Part shown: positions 1-13,818 of the stretch, piece after piece
How positions within the stretch are numbered: position 1 is the stretch's first letter
Layout of the letters: the number at the start of each line of letters is the position of its first letter
Source: Balaenoptera acutorostrata
Lineage: Eukaryota > Chordata > Mammalia > Artiodactyla > Balaenopteridae
Assembly (NCBI RefSeq): GCF_949987535.1
Contig: NC_080070.1
Span: 12,467,770 to 12,531,769, forward strand
Length of the DNA: 64,000 nt
Reading direction: 5' to 3'
The notes under the pieces: model-generated
What the model was told of the DNA's origin: nothing
Database searches by the model: none
What the model saw: only the letters and a program-made list of their open reading frames with translations
Made by a program: the position numbers and the translations under genes

Positions 1-1720
1 AACCCAAACTATAATTGGATTAAGATGAAGTAATAAACAGTGACTGAGCTTGAGAATGGTATATAATGATTTGTCTTGCGTTTAAAAGGAATTCCTGAAT
101 AGGTGGTTTTAAATCAGTAAAAGTTGTTATCATGAATAGGGATTGTTTTGTCTGCCTACAACTCCTCCCTTTCTGAGGCAGCACCTCTTTCTCGTGGGAA
201 ATACTCCTTTCCCCTTTGCAAACATTTGGCTTAAAGAATATGCAATTTTCTTTCCAACTCCATGCTCCCCACCACAAAAGATAGGCCAAAATGCAGATAT
301 CTAACCCAAACTGAACCAATCATATAACCACCACCTCACCCCAATTATAATTGATCATGCAGGTATCTACCTGACTCAGGCAAAACCAATCACAGCTCTT
401 TCTCATCATTTTCAAACTGGACTTGGAGGAGAAGAGTCATTCCTGCTTTGACGGTGGGAATTAAGGGACATGCATCGTTGGAACAATAACTACGCCTGTG
501 GAGGAGGCCAGGCTGCAGTAGATCATGGAGCCAATATTAGAAAGAAGCTGTGAAGAGAGATGGAGAGGAAAGTAATCCAGCTATAACTGCCCTGCATTCC
601 TTCTTGCCGTCACGTGGGGAAAAAATTCTCCTTTTTGACTAAGTTGGTTCAAGTTGGGTTTCTGTCTTTCACAACCAAAAACATACTGGCTAATACTAGG
701 AAAAAAAAAAAAAAGATGAACAAACACATTTATTTGCTTCCACCTTCATTTCAATGACAGTGTAAAGATACGTGAATCTAAAAAGGAGCTGATTAATATT
801 CAAAAGATTACAGATTAGGATAACTATTACTTTTAGAATCTAAATCATAAAATCCTGGCATAGGGCAGTATTTGTAAATTCTTAAAGAATATCTGTTCCT
901 CCAAAGGCCATTTTTCTAGTTGAGTGATCAATCATTTGGGAAAAAAAGGTAGAATGAATATTCACAGGTTCAAAGACTGGAGAGAGATTTTCTGTCCACG
1001 TCTCATCTCTAAATAAATTTAGAAGTTATTTTCAGCAGCTTACTGTGTGAGAAAACCGTGTTGAAAGATTTAATTGAAAACTCTGACAACTGCTAGGTGA
1101 ATATTATGATCAGGATAATGCTGGACTCAAAAGAGTATATGAGATCAAAAAACGGAATGAACGAAACACACATTTAGACATGGTGAAATTAGTGCAAAGC
1201 TTCACGTCAGAGAACAGAGTCCAAAGTTCCTGTTTCCGGTGTTTAATATGAATAGAGATAAGAATGTTTTTGTTACTTAACCTTGTAGAATTGAGTTAAA
1301 TAAAACTATCTTCAACCCATTTTAGAAAATAGTACATATAAATGCTGTCTTTGTATAAAAAGGCATAATTGTTAAAGCAAAACAGAACAACAAGTAGGGA
1401 AGGGAGAAAAACAATTCAGTAGAGTGGACTTCAAACTTAACTACTATTTCTCAAAAAGATAAAATCCACTTCTCAAGAAAAGTCTCATTCTATATTTAAA
1501 AACAAAGCCAATTTATAAAGTTTAAAAATAGAAGATGAACTAAGACATCACTACTAAATTATGGGGAAAGTATAAATGGCATTTCGATATGCTAGAAGAC
1601 AATGGATACATTATTAATCATAATAGTCACTGTATAACATAATGAAAATGCACAATAAAAAAAGAACACTTAATTTTACATTCAGTCGACGTAGCATTAA
1701 AACATGAATGAAAACTTGTT
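1..1720. other. AT-rich intergenic sequence, nothing recognised
   Basis: No gene, RNA gene or confidently classifiable repeat was seen. An A-run at about 700-714 may mark the tail of an old retroposon. Confidence 0.6.
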
Positions 1721-2056
1721 TATTTTTTAAATTAATTAATTGATTAATTAATTTTTGGCTGCATTGGGTCTTTGTTGCTGCACACGGGCTTTCTTTAGTT
1801 GCGGCAAGCGGGGTCTACTCTTCGTTGTGGTGTGCGGGCTTCTCATTGCGGTGGCTTCTCTTGTTGCGGAGCATGGGCTCTAGGCGTGCAGGCTTCAGTA
1901 GTTGTGGCATGTGGGCTCAGTATTTGTGGTGCACGGGCTTAGTTACTCCGCGGCATGTGGGATCTTCTGGGACCAGGAGATCCTGGACCAGGGATCAAAC
2001 CCGTGTCTCCTGTATTGGCAGGCAGATTCTTCACCACTGCACCACCAGGGAAGTCC
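1721..2056 (-). mobile_element. CHR-type tRNA-derived SINE, antisense
   Basis: The + strand shows an A/T-rich tail, then the characteristic series of short GTTGTGG/GGGCTCT-type units, then the complement of the tRNA-like head ending in ACCACCAGGGAAGTCC. Read on the - strand it begins with the pol III A-box region and has the B box with GGTTTGATCCC. The family is cetartiodactyl-specific and abundant in cetaceans. Confidence 0.9.
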
Positions 2057-3270
2057 TTGAAAACTTGCTTAAAATGGAGGAAAGTATGGCAGCTGTCAGA
2101 ACTCTCCTTGCAGCCCTACAAGTCCATGGACTAACTGAGGAGAGCTCCAGCTGCTGGGCTGTGACATCCATCCCTGTGGGAGGCTATGCCACCCATAGGC
2201 TGCTCCCGTGGGATCTAAGGCACACCCATCCCTGGAGACAAGGGATTTCTCTGACTGACACTTCAGCTTGAGGACTCCCCAGTGATTTCCCAAGCCTCCT
2301 TAGACTCTGTGGCGGTCTAAGATACTTCCACCCGCCCTATCTCCTTCTTCCCTTCGTTCCAGGTCAGACCTGCATTGTGCTCGATGACTCTCCCAGCCTT
2401 CTCTGGCTCCCTCCGCATATTCTCTCCCAGGCATTTCCCTCATAAACATTTGCCTCGTTAATCTGCTTCTCTGATAACCCAGGCTAACTCAGAGAGAGTG
2501 ACAAAATAATGCATTTGTGCTGAGAGTGCACAGTACCAGGACGTGAGTGACCTCAGCAAGTTCAGGTAGCAGGCATGCGAGAACCTTCACATGTTAGTTG
2601 TGGCAAGAGAAGGAAGCGAGGATTAGATTTAACAGTCTAGTGACTTTCCAGGGTGGGTAGATCCTAGGGGCAAACATGGATTTTGGGGAGGCAGAGTTCA
2701 GTACTTTGAGAAGGTCCCAAATAGGGCCTCAAATGCAGGAAGTGTCAGCACCAGGCAGTAACCAGGGACACATAAGTGTGGCTGGCTCATCTGTTCATCA
2801 AGAGCTGAGGGTTCAGGGAACAGAATCAAGCTTCCCAGGGAACAGCAATGGTTGAGGTGGAGCTGAGATCCGGTCCTAGTGGAGATTACAACCAGAAGTG
2901 GATACAGAAGTTCTTTGGCACCAGTCATTGTAGAGGTCACAGTAGGAAAGTGTTGACCCAGGAGGCTCATCCAGCCACCACAGATCAGCTGTTTGGAGCA
3001 CTCGTCACACTCTCATCAAACTCTCGTACTCATAGTACAAAGACCTGTATGTAATTCTTGTTGGTTAGTATTACCTCAAAGAGTGGTGATTCTTTGGGGT
3101 GGGAAAGGCAGAGATGGACAACACCAACATGATAAAATAATAAATGAAAATATTGAAGACTTGGATGATCCAATTATTCAGGCAACTTAAACAAATGCTT
3201 ATGAAATTAGATAAGAAAAATGCAAAATATACTTGTATATACTGTCACCCAAAAAAATCATAAACAAGTC
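2057..3270. other. Intergenic sequence with possible old LTR or LINE remnants
   Basis: No gene was recognised. The stretch around 2060-2480 has the composition of an ancient mammalian repeat, but I could not assign a family. Confidence 0.4.
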
Positions 3271-3284
3271 ATAGAGGTGTTTTT

Positions 3285-3290
3285 ATTTTT

Positions 3291-3340
<50 letters not shown>

Positions 3341-3779
3341 AACATCTTTATCGGAGTATATTTGCTTTACAATGTTGTGTTAGTTTCTGCTTTATAACAA
3401 AGTGAATCAGCTATACATATACATATATCCCCATATCCCCTGCCTCTTGTGTCTCCCTCCCACCCTCCCTATCCCACCCCTCTAGGTAGTCACAAAGCAC
3501 CGAGCTTATCTCCCTGTGCTATGCAGCTGCTTCCCACTAGGCATCTGTTTTACATTTGGTAGAGTATATATGTCCATGCCACTCTCTCAGTTCGTCCCAG
3601 CCCACCCCTCCCCTTCCCCTTGTCCTCAAGTCCATTCTGTACGTCTGCATCTTTATTCCTGTCCTGCCCCTAGGTTCTTCAGAACCATTTTTTTTTTTTT
3701 AGGTTCCATATATATGTGTTAGCATATGGTATTTGTTTTTCTCTTTCTGACTTACTTCACTCTGTATGACAGACTCTAT
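3285..3779 (-). mobile_element. 5'-truncated L1 3' end, antisense, with 14-bp TSD
   Basis: Complement of the end of L1 ORF2 and the L1 3'UTR, beginning on the + strand with a (TTTA)n/T-rich tail (about 3289-3337). It is flanked by identical 14-bp direct repeats ATAGAGGTGTTTTT at 3271-3284 and 3780-3793, the hallmark of target-primed insertion. It is inserted in an older LINE-like sequence. Confidence 0.9.
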
Positions 3780-3793
3780 ATAGAGGTGTTTTT

Positions 3794-4310
3794 GAAATAC
3801 CAGCCACCGACCTTCTAACAGCAGGAATTCTGCTAACACATTCTGTAACTATAACCCATTTGAAGAAGAAATGAATAATAAAAATATTAACAAGTTAATT
3901 TCTTGGTATATTAAAAATACTTTTTATAAGTAAAAATTGGCTTAGGAAAGAAAATTAAGAATGCAATAAATAACTATTTTAAAGTAATAATAAACATAGC
4001 TCTGCATATCAAAATGTGTTGGGATGTGGCCAGAACAGTGTTAAGAAGAAAATGTACTCATTTAAACGTCTTTAATAAGAAATTTTTAAAAAGAGATATT
4101 AATGAAAAAACTACTATACTGCAAAATTCTAGAATAGAACAAAGTATTCATTTAAAGCAAAATAGGAAAATAATGTAAAAGTATAAATGAATACTATGAA
4201 ATATAACTGGTATAAATCATTCATAAAATTAAGAGCTGGGTGTTTGAAGAGGAGAAGAAAATTAATAGACCTCTGATAAATGTAATTTAAAAGACATAAA
4301 ATAATTCTAG
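3794..4310 (+). mobile_element. Old LINE-1/HAL1-like ORF2 fragment
   Basis: Degenerate translation in the + direction resembles the L1 ORF2 linker region (lysine-rich KAVLRRK and KLRAGCLKRR type stretches). It probably continues the sequence left of the 3285-3779 insertion. Strongly decayed; the family assignment is tentative. Confidence 0.4.
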
Positions 4311-4760
4311 TGCACAAAGGGATCTGGACAGATATCCATACATCTCCCGTTGCATCTCTTGGATTATCTGCAACATCTGCCGGTTAAAAACATCAAAGTA
4401 CACACATGTACACATGCACACACAGATGAAAAATCCCAACATTCCCCCAATTGATCTTCTTTGCTGGCTTCTTCTCTTTCTGGCCATCAAATATTGGAGA
4501 GGCCCATGCTCTGACCTCTTAGATTGATCTCTAGGTGATGTCCTCTGGTCTCTTGGCTTTAAAGATAGTCTTCTTTTTTTTTTTTAGATTCTCCAATGAA
4601 CATTTTACTTGTTTTATAACATATCCAACTATCTATCCATCCTTCTACCTATGCAACAATCCATTTTATTTTTGGATGCGTTTCAGAGCAAATTTTAGAC
4701 ATTTGCATAGTTACCCCTATATTCTTCAGCAAACTTATCATTATAAAGGTAGTCTTTTTA

Positions 4761-5114
4761 TTTTTTTTTTTTATTTTATTTTATTTTTTTTTAACATTTA
4801 TTTATTTATTTATTTATTTTTATTATTTTTGTCTGTATTGGGTCTTCGGTTCGTGCGAGGGCTCTCTCCAGTTGCGGCAAGCGGGGGCCACTCCTCATCG
4901 CGGTGCGGGGACCGCTCTTCATCGCGGTGCGCGGGCCCCTCTCTATCGCGGCCCCTCCCGCTACGGGGCACAGGCTCCAGACGCGCAGGCTCAGCAACTG
5001 TGGCTCACGGGCCCAGCTGCTCCGCGGCATGTGGGATCCTCCCAGACCAGGGCTCGAACCCGTGTCCCCTGCATTAGCAGGCAGACTCTCAACCACTGCG
5101 CCACCAGGGAAGCC
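4761..5114 (-). mobile_element. CHR-type SINE, antisense, with perfect 16-bp TSD
   Basis: T-rich tail followed by the SINE body and the complement of the tRNA-like head (GCCACCAGGGAAGCC). The flanks carry the identical 16-bp repeat AAAGGTAGTCTTTTTA at 4745-4760 and 5115-5130. GC content is higher and CpG decay lower than in the other copies, which suggests a relatively recent insertion. Confidence 0.95.
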
Positions 5115-5130
5115 AAAGGTAGTCTTTTTA

Positions 5131-5745
5131 AATTCAAACTTCCAGTTTGTTTTCTCTATCCTTGAACTTTCCGTTCATCTCTAGATGTTTATATTTAATT
5201 TCCTACTCCACATCTCGACTTCAACGCCTAATAAGATTTCTACATGCACCCACTCACAGCTTGTTTCTCCCTCAATGTTCTTTCCCTTAGGAAATGACAC
5301 CACAATTCATCAAGCTATTCAGGTATCAAACTTAGGCATTATGCTTGATACGTCTCTCTCTCTCTCATCTCATCACACATGGAATCCATCAACTCATCTT
5401 CTTGGCACTATCTTAGAAAACATCTAGATTTCAGCTGTTTCTTACCACCTTCATTGCTATCACTTTAATCCGTATCTTCATCATCTCTTAATGTGGATTT
5501 TGCAATGATTCTAACAGCCTCCTGCTTCTATTCAACACCACCTCCCCCAGGAGACTGGGTGATTCTTTAAAAACTTTCCAGTGTCTTCCCATCACACATA
5601 AAGGAAAGTTCAAAGTCTTCCCTCCAATTGTACAGCTGACTCCTTCACTCCTTCTACTCGAATGCCAGATCACATTATCAAAAATGGAACTTCATCACCA
5701 CCATCCTCCATCTCTCTCCACCCCCTTTTCCTGTTTTATTTTTCC
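5131..5745 (+). mobile_element. LINE-2 fragment (RT C-terminus to 3'UTR)
   Basis: The + frame around 5310-5400 encodes SNLGIMLDTSLSLSSH, matching the SNLGVILD-S-LS motif at the C-terminal side of L2 reverse transcriptases. Further on the sequence resembles the L2 3'UTR (CTTTCCAGTG...CACATAAAGGAAAGTTCAAAG pattern). Confidence 0.7.
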
Positions 5746-7300
5746 TCACAGTTATAGCTACCTAAAACACCTATAGCAGTTATAACTACCTAAAATTTCA
5801 GCATTTATTTGTGTATTGTTCATGGTCTGCCAGTCTCTCCCTCTGGGTGCCAGAACACTGTGCATACCCTTGCCCTGCCCCACCTTTATTACTTTTTTTT
5901 TTTTTTTAAGTCTAGAAACAGCAATTTCCCAAAACAGGCAGAAAGGTGGAGTGGAAATCCAGAAGGTAGTGCATGTTCTGAATGTTCTGAGGCTGTGAGA
6001 AGCCCATGTGTCATGGTCAGAGGCAGGTACAATGAGCACAGTAGTTTCATCATGCGCTAAGGATTAGAGGTTTAATGCAAAATTGAGAAGCTATGACCTC
6101 AGTTGAAAACAGGCATACCAATGAATACCTGCTAGAAATATAGACAAGGCCTGGAAGTGCTACGTGCTCTCCATAAATATGAGAATTGGAGCTGAAGGTC
6201 CCTGGACTTGGATTTTCTTTCTGGTTGCTGGGTGGTGCTAAGAATGGATACTTTATTTCTCTAAGTGCATCTTAAGGTATCAACAGAGCATGCTAGCTTT
6301 AATCCACCTTTCAGGGGAGAAGCTTAAATCAAAGAAAGGATTAAAGAGTTATGACTTCTCACTAATCCAGGGACAGTGTGTGGAAGTGCTGGGACAGAAG
6401 TTTGGGGATCATCTTGACAGTCTACAAGCCCTCAAGGAAATTGGCTGTACTTTTAAGTGGATGTCAGGAAGCTTGGGAGTAGTAGCCTGGACAGAGGTCA
6501 CCCACAGACATACACAGACAAGTAGGCTCTGGATCATCTCTTTTCAGGAGAACCGCAAAGTGTGGTTCTGACCTTATCAAGAATGGTTGGCCATTCCAGG
6601 CTCAGTTAACTCACTAGTCTTTTAAATATAGATTGTAAAAATCCAGTAACACTCTTACATTTCAAACATAGCATTGGCACCAAAAGCTAAACTGCTGTAC
6701 TAAAATCAAGTTACATCTGCCAGTTCTATATTTATGGACCACAGGCTTTAGAAAATGTAGAGGACAATCTGGAAAGCAAAGTAAGAAAATTTCATTTCAG
6801 AATAACATTTGGTTGGGAGACTCCAGTCCCCAAGAAAGAATTGTCCTGGAGACCCCTTACCAAGATAGTCACACAAGTAGATCTAGAGCATGGATGGAGG
6901 CAAAATACACATTTTATTATTGTCATATGATAAATCTGAAAATCTTTTTTGTTCAGTTAAGAAGTAGAAACCACCTGGGACTAGACTTACAAGAATCCGG
7001 TGTTAGGAATGCAAATGATGTGATGAAGATATTTTTCTCTCTCCACTTTTAACTCCATCTCCTGAATATAAGCTCTATTTCCACATAGGCTTCCTGCAGC
7101 TCTATGGCTAAATACCTTCTCCTTTACACTAGGCCGACCTGGATGGTAGTAGAAGGAAGAGAACTTCTAACAAACATGAGTCTTGGGTTTCTTAAAACTG
7201 GACCAAAATAGGTCATATGCCCACTCTTGGACCAATCTGTGGCCAGAAGGATGCCTGGCACTGTTTGATTATAACTGAACTAATTACATTGGTGGGGCAT

Positions 7301-7302
<2 letters not shown>
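5746..7302. other. Intergenic sequence, no gene recognised
   Basis: Unremarkable AT-rich sequence with a T-run at about 5892-5908. Short open frames here are not supported by any motif or family resemblance. Confidence 0.5.

Positions 7303-7377
<75 letters not shown>
7303..7377. repeat. Compound (GA)n(GT)n microsatellite
   Basis: About 20 GA units run directly into about 17 GT units. Confidence 0.97.
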
Positions 7378-7380
<3 letters not shown>

Positions 7381-8439
7381 TCATTCTGATAGCCTTAGGT
7401 CAAATAGTATGGTGGTGGAGTCAATTTCACCTAAACTGCATTTACCCTGGGATACGAGTAGAATAGGTATTGGGGAATTCATTGGGGTTATTACTGGATC
7501 CTAGATTTCAAAAGATTTTTGTCTTTTTTGTGCTTTTTTGATTCTCAAATTGGCTGTAATGAACATGTATTTTGTAATAAAAAAGGAAATGAAATAAAAA
7601 ATAAAATTAGAAATAAAGAGAATCTATAGCAATGGAGAAAGTGTTGAAAGTTTAGGCACACTGAATACAATTGAAAAGGTCAGTGAAATGAATGACTTGT
7701 TAATAAAAATACAATATATCAATATTGAATCAAGAAATAAGGAATAAGAAGAGTTGAAGGGGACAATGAGAAAGTTATCAAAGAGGCACACTTCCTTCCT
7801 TCACCTCCCTTGTTCACCAGAATTTGAAAATTTTCTTTAAATTTTCAAAAAGTAAATAATCCCTTTTGGCAAAACATGGTATTATAACTGTGGTGGACAT
7901 TTGCCATGTTTGTGCCTGACAAGTATGTTTTGAACACCTTCCTATCTTGGGGGAATTTCCCATATTGTAAATCCCTCTTTTCCAGGGTAGAACTTGGACC
8001 ATGCTCTCTCAGACTCTCCTGCAGTCAGGCACAGGCTATGATCTTGGCTTTGCCAATCAGAGACACCTGCACAAGATATCAGTTGTAAAGTGAATAATAG
8101 GAGAAAGTATGGAGTGTGGATCAACTTTGGGCAAATGTAGTGTCAGAGCTTCTGCTGTCTGTTCCCCAGAATGACTCATGGGGGCCACAGGGTCTGAGAA
8201 GCAGTGGCAGCAGGAGGGGTACTTTGGCCAGAGCATGATGTGATTCTAGTGTTTTTGCTGCATAGACTCTGATTCTATCTCTCTGCCTATCTCAGATATC
8301 CAAATATCTTTGAATCGATTCCCTTTCTGACTACACTGTCTAAAACAGACTCTGTTGCTTGTAATAAAGAAGCAAACTGATACATTATCCAGTTTATTCT
8401 ATGGGACAATTTTGGACCTATCTTGCAACTTGACAATCA
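7378..8439. other. Intergenic sequence, possible old LTR-type remnant
   Basis: No gene was found. The segment at about 7860-8390 looks like a degenerate mammalian LTR or DNA-transposon remnant, but no family could be assigned. Confidence 0.35.
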
Positions 8440-10010
8440 TTTTAAAGTTAAATTTTATATTTTAAGATACCTGAAGATTCACAATCAGTTGTATGAAATA
8501 ATATCGAGAAATCCATGTACCCTTTACTCAGTTTCCCCCAATGGTAATGTCTTGCAAAACTATAGTACAATTTCACAGTCAGGATATTGACATTGGTATG
8601 ACATTGATACAGTCAACATACAGATTACATGCATCACCACAAGCATCCTTCATGTTCCCCTTTTACGGCTGTGCCCACTTCCATTCTACCTCTACCCTCC
8701 TTAACCCCTGGCAACCACTAATTTTTTCTTTTCTATAATTTTGGCATGTAAAGTATGTTACATAAATGGAATAATATAGTATATAATCTTTTGGGATTGA
8801 CTTTTTTTCACTCAGCATAATCCTTTGGAGATTTATCCAGAATGCTGTATGTATTGATAGTTTGTTACTTTTTATTGCTGAGTAGCATTCCATGGTATAG
8901 GTTACTATAGTTTGTTTCATTATCCACCAACTGAAGGACATCTGAGTTGTTTCCAGTTTGTCTGTTATGAATAAAGCAGCTACAAATATTTGTGTACAGG
9001 TGTTGTGTGAGTGTAAGCTTTTATTTCTTTGGGATACATGCCCAGGAGTGCAACTGGTGTGTCATATAGTAGTTGCATATTTAGTTTTTTAAGAAATTGC
9101 CAATTGTTATCTAGAATGGCTATACTATTTTACATTCCCACGAGCAATGTATGAATGATTCAATTTCTCTGCATACTTGCTGGATTTAGGTTGTCACTAT
9201 ATGTTTTAGCCATTCTGATATGTAGTAGTGATAGCTCATTTAAGTTTTAATTTGCATTTCTCAAATGACTGATGACATTGAACATTTTTCAGTGTGTTTA
9301 TTTGTCATCTTTATATCCTCTTTGGAGAAATACCCCTCCATGTCTACTGCCCATTTTCTAATTGGCTTGTTTATTTTTATAATGTTGAGTTTTGAGAGGT
9401 TCTTAAATACGTATGTGTATATATATACACACACACATACGTATTTTTTAGATGCTAGTCTTTTGTCAGATATGTGGTTTGCAAATACTTTTTCCCAGTC
9501 TGTAGACTGTCTTTTTTTTTAATAAGTTTTTTTTTAATATAAATTTATTTATTTATTTATTTATTTATTTTTGGCTGCATTGGGTCTTCGTTGCTTTGCG
9601 CGGGCTTTCTCTAGTTGTGGGAATCTACTTCTCTAGTTGAGCGGGAGCTACTCTTCGTTGTGGTGCCTGGGCTTCTCATTGCAATGGCTTCTCTTGTTGT
9701 GGAGCACGGGCTCTAGGCGCATGGGCTTCAGTAGTTGTGGCACGTGGGCTCAGTAGTTGTGGCTCATGGGCTCTAGAGCACAGGCTCAGTAGTTGTGGCC
9801 CATGGGCTTAGTTGCTCCGCAGCATGTGGGATCTTCCCAGACCAGGGATCGAACCCGTGTCCCCTGCATTAGCAGGCGGATTCTTAACCACTGCACCACC
9901 AGGGAAGTTCCTGTAGGCTGTCTTTTCATCGTCTTAATGAGGTTTGTTGAACAGCAAAAATTTTAAATTTTGATTAAGTCAAATTCATTAATTCTTCCTT
10001 TTATGGGTTG
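8440..10010 (-). mobile_element. Old L1 3' end, antisense, split by a SINE
   Basis: Antisense L1 (L1MA/L1MB-like) 3'UTR and ORF2 end run from about 8440 to 9515 and resume at 9911 to about 10010 after the SINE. Recognisable antisense blocks include the GAGTAGCATTCCATGGT region and the TTTTGTCAGATATGTGG region. Confidence 0.75.
9516..9910 (-). mobile_element. CHR-type SINE, antisense, inserted into an old L1
   Basis: T-rich tail with (ATTT)n, SINE body, then the complement of the tRNA-like head ending CCACCAGGGAAGTTC. Flanking duplications of 16 bp with one mismatch lie at 9500-9515 and 9911-9926 (CTGTAGACTGTCTTTT and CTGTAGGCTGTCTTTT). Confidence 0.94.
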
Positions 10011-11339
10011 TGCTTTTGATCCGAAGGGCTAAGAACCGGGAACGCCAGTGTCTAAGGGCAGGAGAAGGTGGATGTCCCAGCTCAAGCAAAGATAGCAAAT
10101 TTGCCCTTCCTCCACCTTTGTGTTCTATTTGGGCATACAGCAGATTAGATAATACCCACACACTTCGGTGAGGGTAATCTTTATTTCCCTCCAGCTTCAT
10201 TAAAATATAATTAACATATAACATTGTGTAAGTTTAAGGTGTACAATGTGATGATTTGATATACATATATAAAAGTGAAATGAGTACCACATAAGGTTAA
10301 TTAATACAACCCTCACCTCATATAACTATTTTGTTTTGTAGTAAGAGTGTTTAAATCTACTCTCAGCAGCTTTCAAGTATATAATATAGCATTGTTAGCT
10401 ATAGTCACTATGCTGTATATTAGACCCCCACTTTTATTCCTATTATAACTGGAAATTTTTACCCTTTGACCAACATCTCCCCATTTCTCCCATCCCTCGT
10501 CACTGGCAACCACCATTCTGATCTCTGTTTCTATGAGTTCAAGCTTTTTTTTAGAATCCACATAAAAGTGAAATCATACAGTATTTGTATTTCTCTGACT
10601 TACTGCACTTAGCATAATACCCTCAAGGTCCGTCCATATTCTCACAAATGGCAGGATTTCCCTATTTTTTGTAGCAGTATAGTATTCCATATACATTATA
10701 CCACATTAATATATATTATATATATAACATATAATTATATATGTGTGTATATGTACATATATATATAGATCACAGTTTCTTTATCCATTCATCCATTGAT
10801 GGACATTTATGTTGTTTCCATATCTCAGCTATTGTGAATAATGCTGCAAAAGCACATTGGGGTGCAGGTCTCTCTTTGAGATCCTGATTACATTTCCTTT
10901 GGGTATACACCCAGAAATGGGATTGATAGTTCTATTTTTAATTTTTTGAGGAACCTCCATACTATTTTCCATAGTGGCTGTAACAATTTGCATTCCCACT
11001 AACAGTGTACAAGGGGTCCCTTTTCTTTACATCCTTGCCAGCACTTACCTCTTGTCCTTTTGGTAATAGCCATTCTAACAGGTGTGAGGTGATATCTCAC
11101 TGTGGTTTTGATTTTCATTTCCCCGATGCTTACTGGTGTAGAGCATCTTTTCATGTACCTGTTGTCCTTTTGTATGAATTCTTTGGAAAAATCTCTATTC
11201 CATTCCTCTGCCCATTTTTTAATCAAATTATATATTTCCTTGGTATTAAGCCATATGAGTTCCTTATATATTTGGCATATTAACCCCTATCTGATATATG
11301 GCTTGAAAACATTTCACCCATTCTATAGGTTGTCTTTCC

Positions 11340-11695
11340 TTTTTTTAAAAAAATTAATTAATTTATTTGTTTTTGGCTGCGTTGGGTTTTCATTGCTGCG
11401 TGCGGGCTTTCTCTAGTTGTGGCGAGCGGGGGCTATTCTTCGTTGTGGTGCGTGAGCTTCTCATTGCAGTGGCTTCTCTTGTTGCAGAGCATGGGCTCTA
11501 GGCACCTGGGCTTCAGTAGCTGTAGCACGTGGGCTCAGTAGTTGTGGCTCGTGGGCTCTAGAGCGCAGGCTCAGTAGCTGTGGTGCATGGGCTTAGTTGC
11601 TCCGGGGCATGTGGGATCTTCCTGGACCAGGGCTCGAACCTGTGTCCCCTCATTAGCAGGTAGATTCTTAACCACTGCGCCACCAGGGAAATCCC
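11340..11695 (-). mobile_element. CHR-type SINE, antisense, inside an old L1
   Basis: Same structure as the other copies, ending GCCACCAGGGAAATCCC. Short flanking duplications TGTCTTTCC occur at 11331-11339 and 11696-11704. Confidence 0.93.
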
Positions 11696-13818
11696 TGTCT
11701 TTCCATTTTATTGATTGTTTCTGTTGCTGTGCAGAAGCATTTTTGGTTGATATAGTCCCACTTGTTTAATTTTGATTTTGTTGCCTGTGTTTTTGGTGAA
11801 ATACCCACAAAATCATTGCCGAGACCAATGTCAAGAAGGTTCTAACCTATATTTTCTTCTGGGAGTTTCACTGTTTCAGGTCATACATTTAAATTTTTAA
11901 TCCATTTTGAGTTGATTTTTGTGTGTGTGTGAGATAAGGGTCTACGTTCATTCTGTTGCATGTGGATATCCCATTTGTTGAAGAGACTATCCTTTCCCCA
12001 TTATGAATTCTAGACTCCATTGTCAACGACCAGTTGACTATATATGTGTGGGTTTATTTCTGGGTTCTCTGTTCTGGCCCATTGGTCTTTATGTCTGTCT
12101 CTATGCCAGTATCATATTGTTTTTTGTTTTTTTTAAGATTTTATTTTGTGAGAGCAGTTTTAGTTTTAGGTTCACAGCAAAATGGAAAGGAAAGTACAGA
12201 GATTTCCCATATGTTCCCTACCCCCCACTAGCATAGCCTCCTCCATCCTCAACATCCCCCAGCAGAGGGATATGTTACCACTGATGAGTCTACATTGCCA
12301 CATCATAATCACCCAAAGTCTGTAGTTTCCAAGGGTTCACTCGTTGTACATTATATGTGTTTGGACAAGTGTATAATGACATATATTCGTCAGGGTAGTT
12401 TCACTGTCCCAAAATTCCTCTTTGCTCCACCTATTAATCCCACCCTCCTCTCCTGAAATCCCTGGCAACCACTGATCTTTTTACCGTCTCCATAGTTTTG
12501 CCTTTTCCAGAATGTCATATAGTTGGAATCATACAGAATGTAGCCTTTTCAGATGGACTTCTTTCACTTAGTAGTATGCATTTAAGGTTTCTCTATGTCT
12601 TTTTGTGACTTGATACCTCATTTCTTTTTGGCAGTGAATAATAGTCCATTGAGTGGATGTACCACAGTTTATCTGTTCTCCTATTGAAGAACATCTTGGT
12701 TGCTTCCATGCTTTGGCAATTATGAATAAAGCTATTATAAATATATGTGTGCAGGTTTTTGTGTGGACATAAGTTTTCAACTCCTTTGAGTAAATACCAA
12801 AGAGCACAATTGCTGGATCATGTAGTAAGAGTATGTTTAGTTTTGTAAGAAACTGCCAAACTGTCTCCCAAAGGGGCTGCACCATTTTGCATTCCCACCA
12901 GCAATGAATGAGAGTTCCAGCTGCTTCACATCCTCATGAGCATTTGGTGTGGTCAGTGTTCTGGATTTTGGCAGTTCTAATAGGCCTGTCTTGGTATCTC
13001 AGTGTTGTTTTAATTTGCATTTCCCTAATGACATATGATGTGAAGTATCTTTTCAAATGCTTCTTTCCCATTTGTATATCTTCTGTGGTGAAGTATCTTT
13101 TAAGATCTTTGAACCATATTTTAATCAGGTTGTTTGTTTTCTAACTGTTGAGTTTTAAGAGTTCTTTGTGTATTTTGGATAACAGTTCTTTGTTGGATGT
13201 GTCTTTTGCAAATATTTTCTCCCATTGTTTAGCCTATCTTTTCATCCCATTGACATTGTCTTGTACAGAAAAGAAGTTTTAAATTTTAATGGAGTCAAGT
13301 TTATCAATTTCTCTCATGGATCATGCCTTTGATGTTTTATCTAAAAAGTCATTGCAAGGTCATAGCCTAGGTCATCTAGGTTTTCTCCTATGTTATCTTC
13401 TAGGACTTTTATAGTTTTTATTTTATTTCATTTTAATTTATTTTATTTTATATTATTATTTTTAATAGATCTTTATTGGAGTATAATTGCTTCACAATAC
13501 TGTGTTAGTTTCTGTTGCACAACAAAGTGAATCAGCCACATGCATACACATGTCCCCCTATCCCCTCCCTCTTGAGCCTCCCTCCCATCCTCCCCATCCC
13601 ACCCCTCTAGGTTATCACAAGGCACAGAACTGATCTCCCTGTGCTATGCTGCTGCTTCCCACCAGCCAACTATTTTACATTCGGTAGTGTATATATGTCG
13701 ATGCTACTTTCACTTCGCCCCAGCTTTGCCCTCCCACCCCATGTCATCAAGTCCATTCTCTATGCCTACCTCTTTATTCCTGCCCTGCAACTAGGTTCAT
13801 CAGTACCATTTTTTTTTT

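Noticed and set aside
2020..2056. Possible tRNA gene from the B-box-like sequence and ACCACC segment
   Set aside because: It is the head of a tRNA-derived SINE; no complete cloverleaf. The same applies to the other SINE copies.
4535..5077. 180-codon open frame
   Set aside because: Runs through a T-rich stretch and an antisense SINE; not coding.
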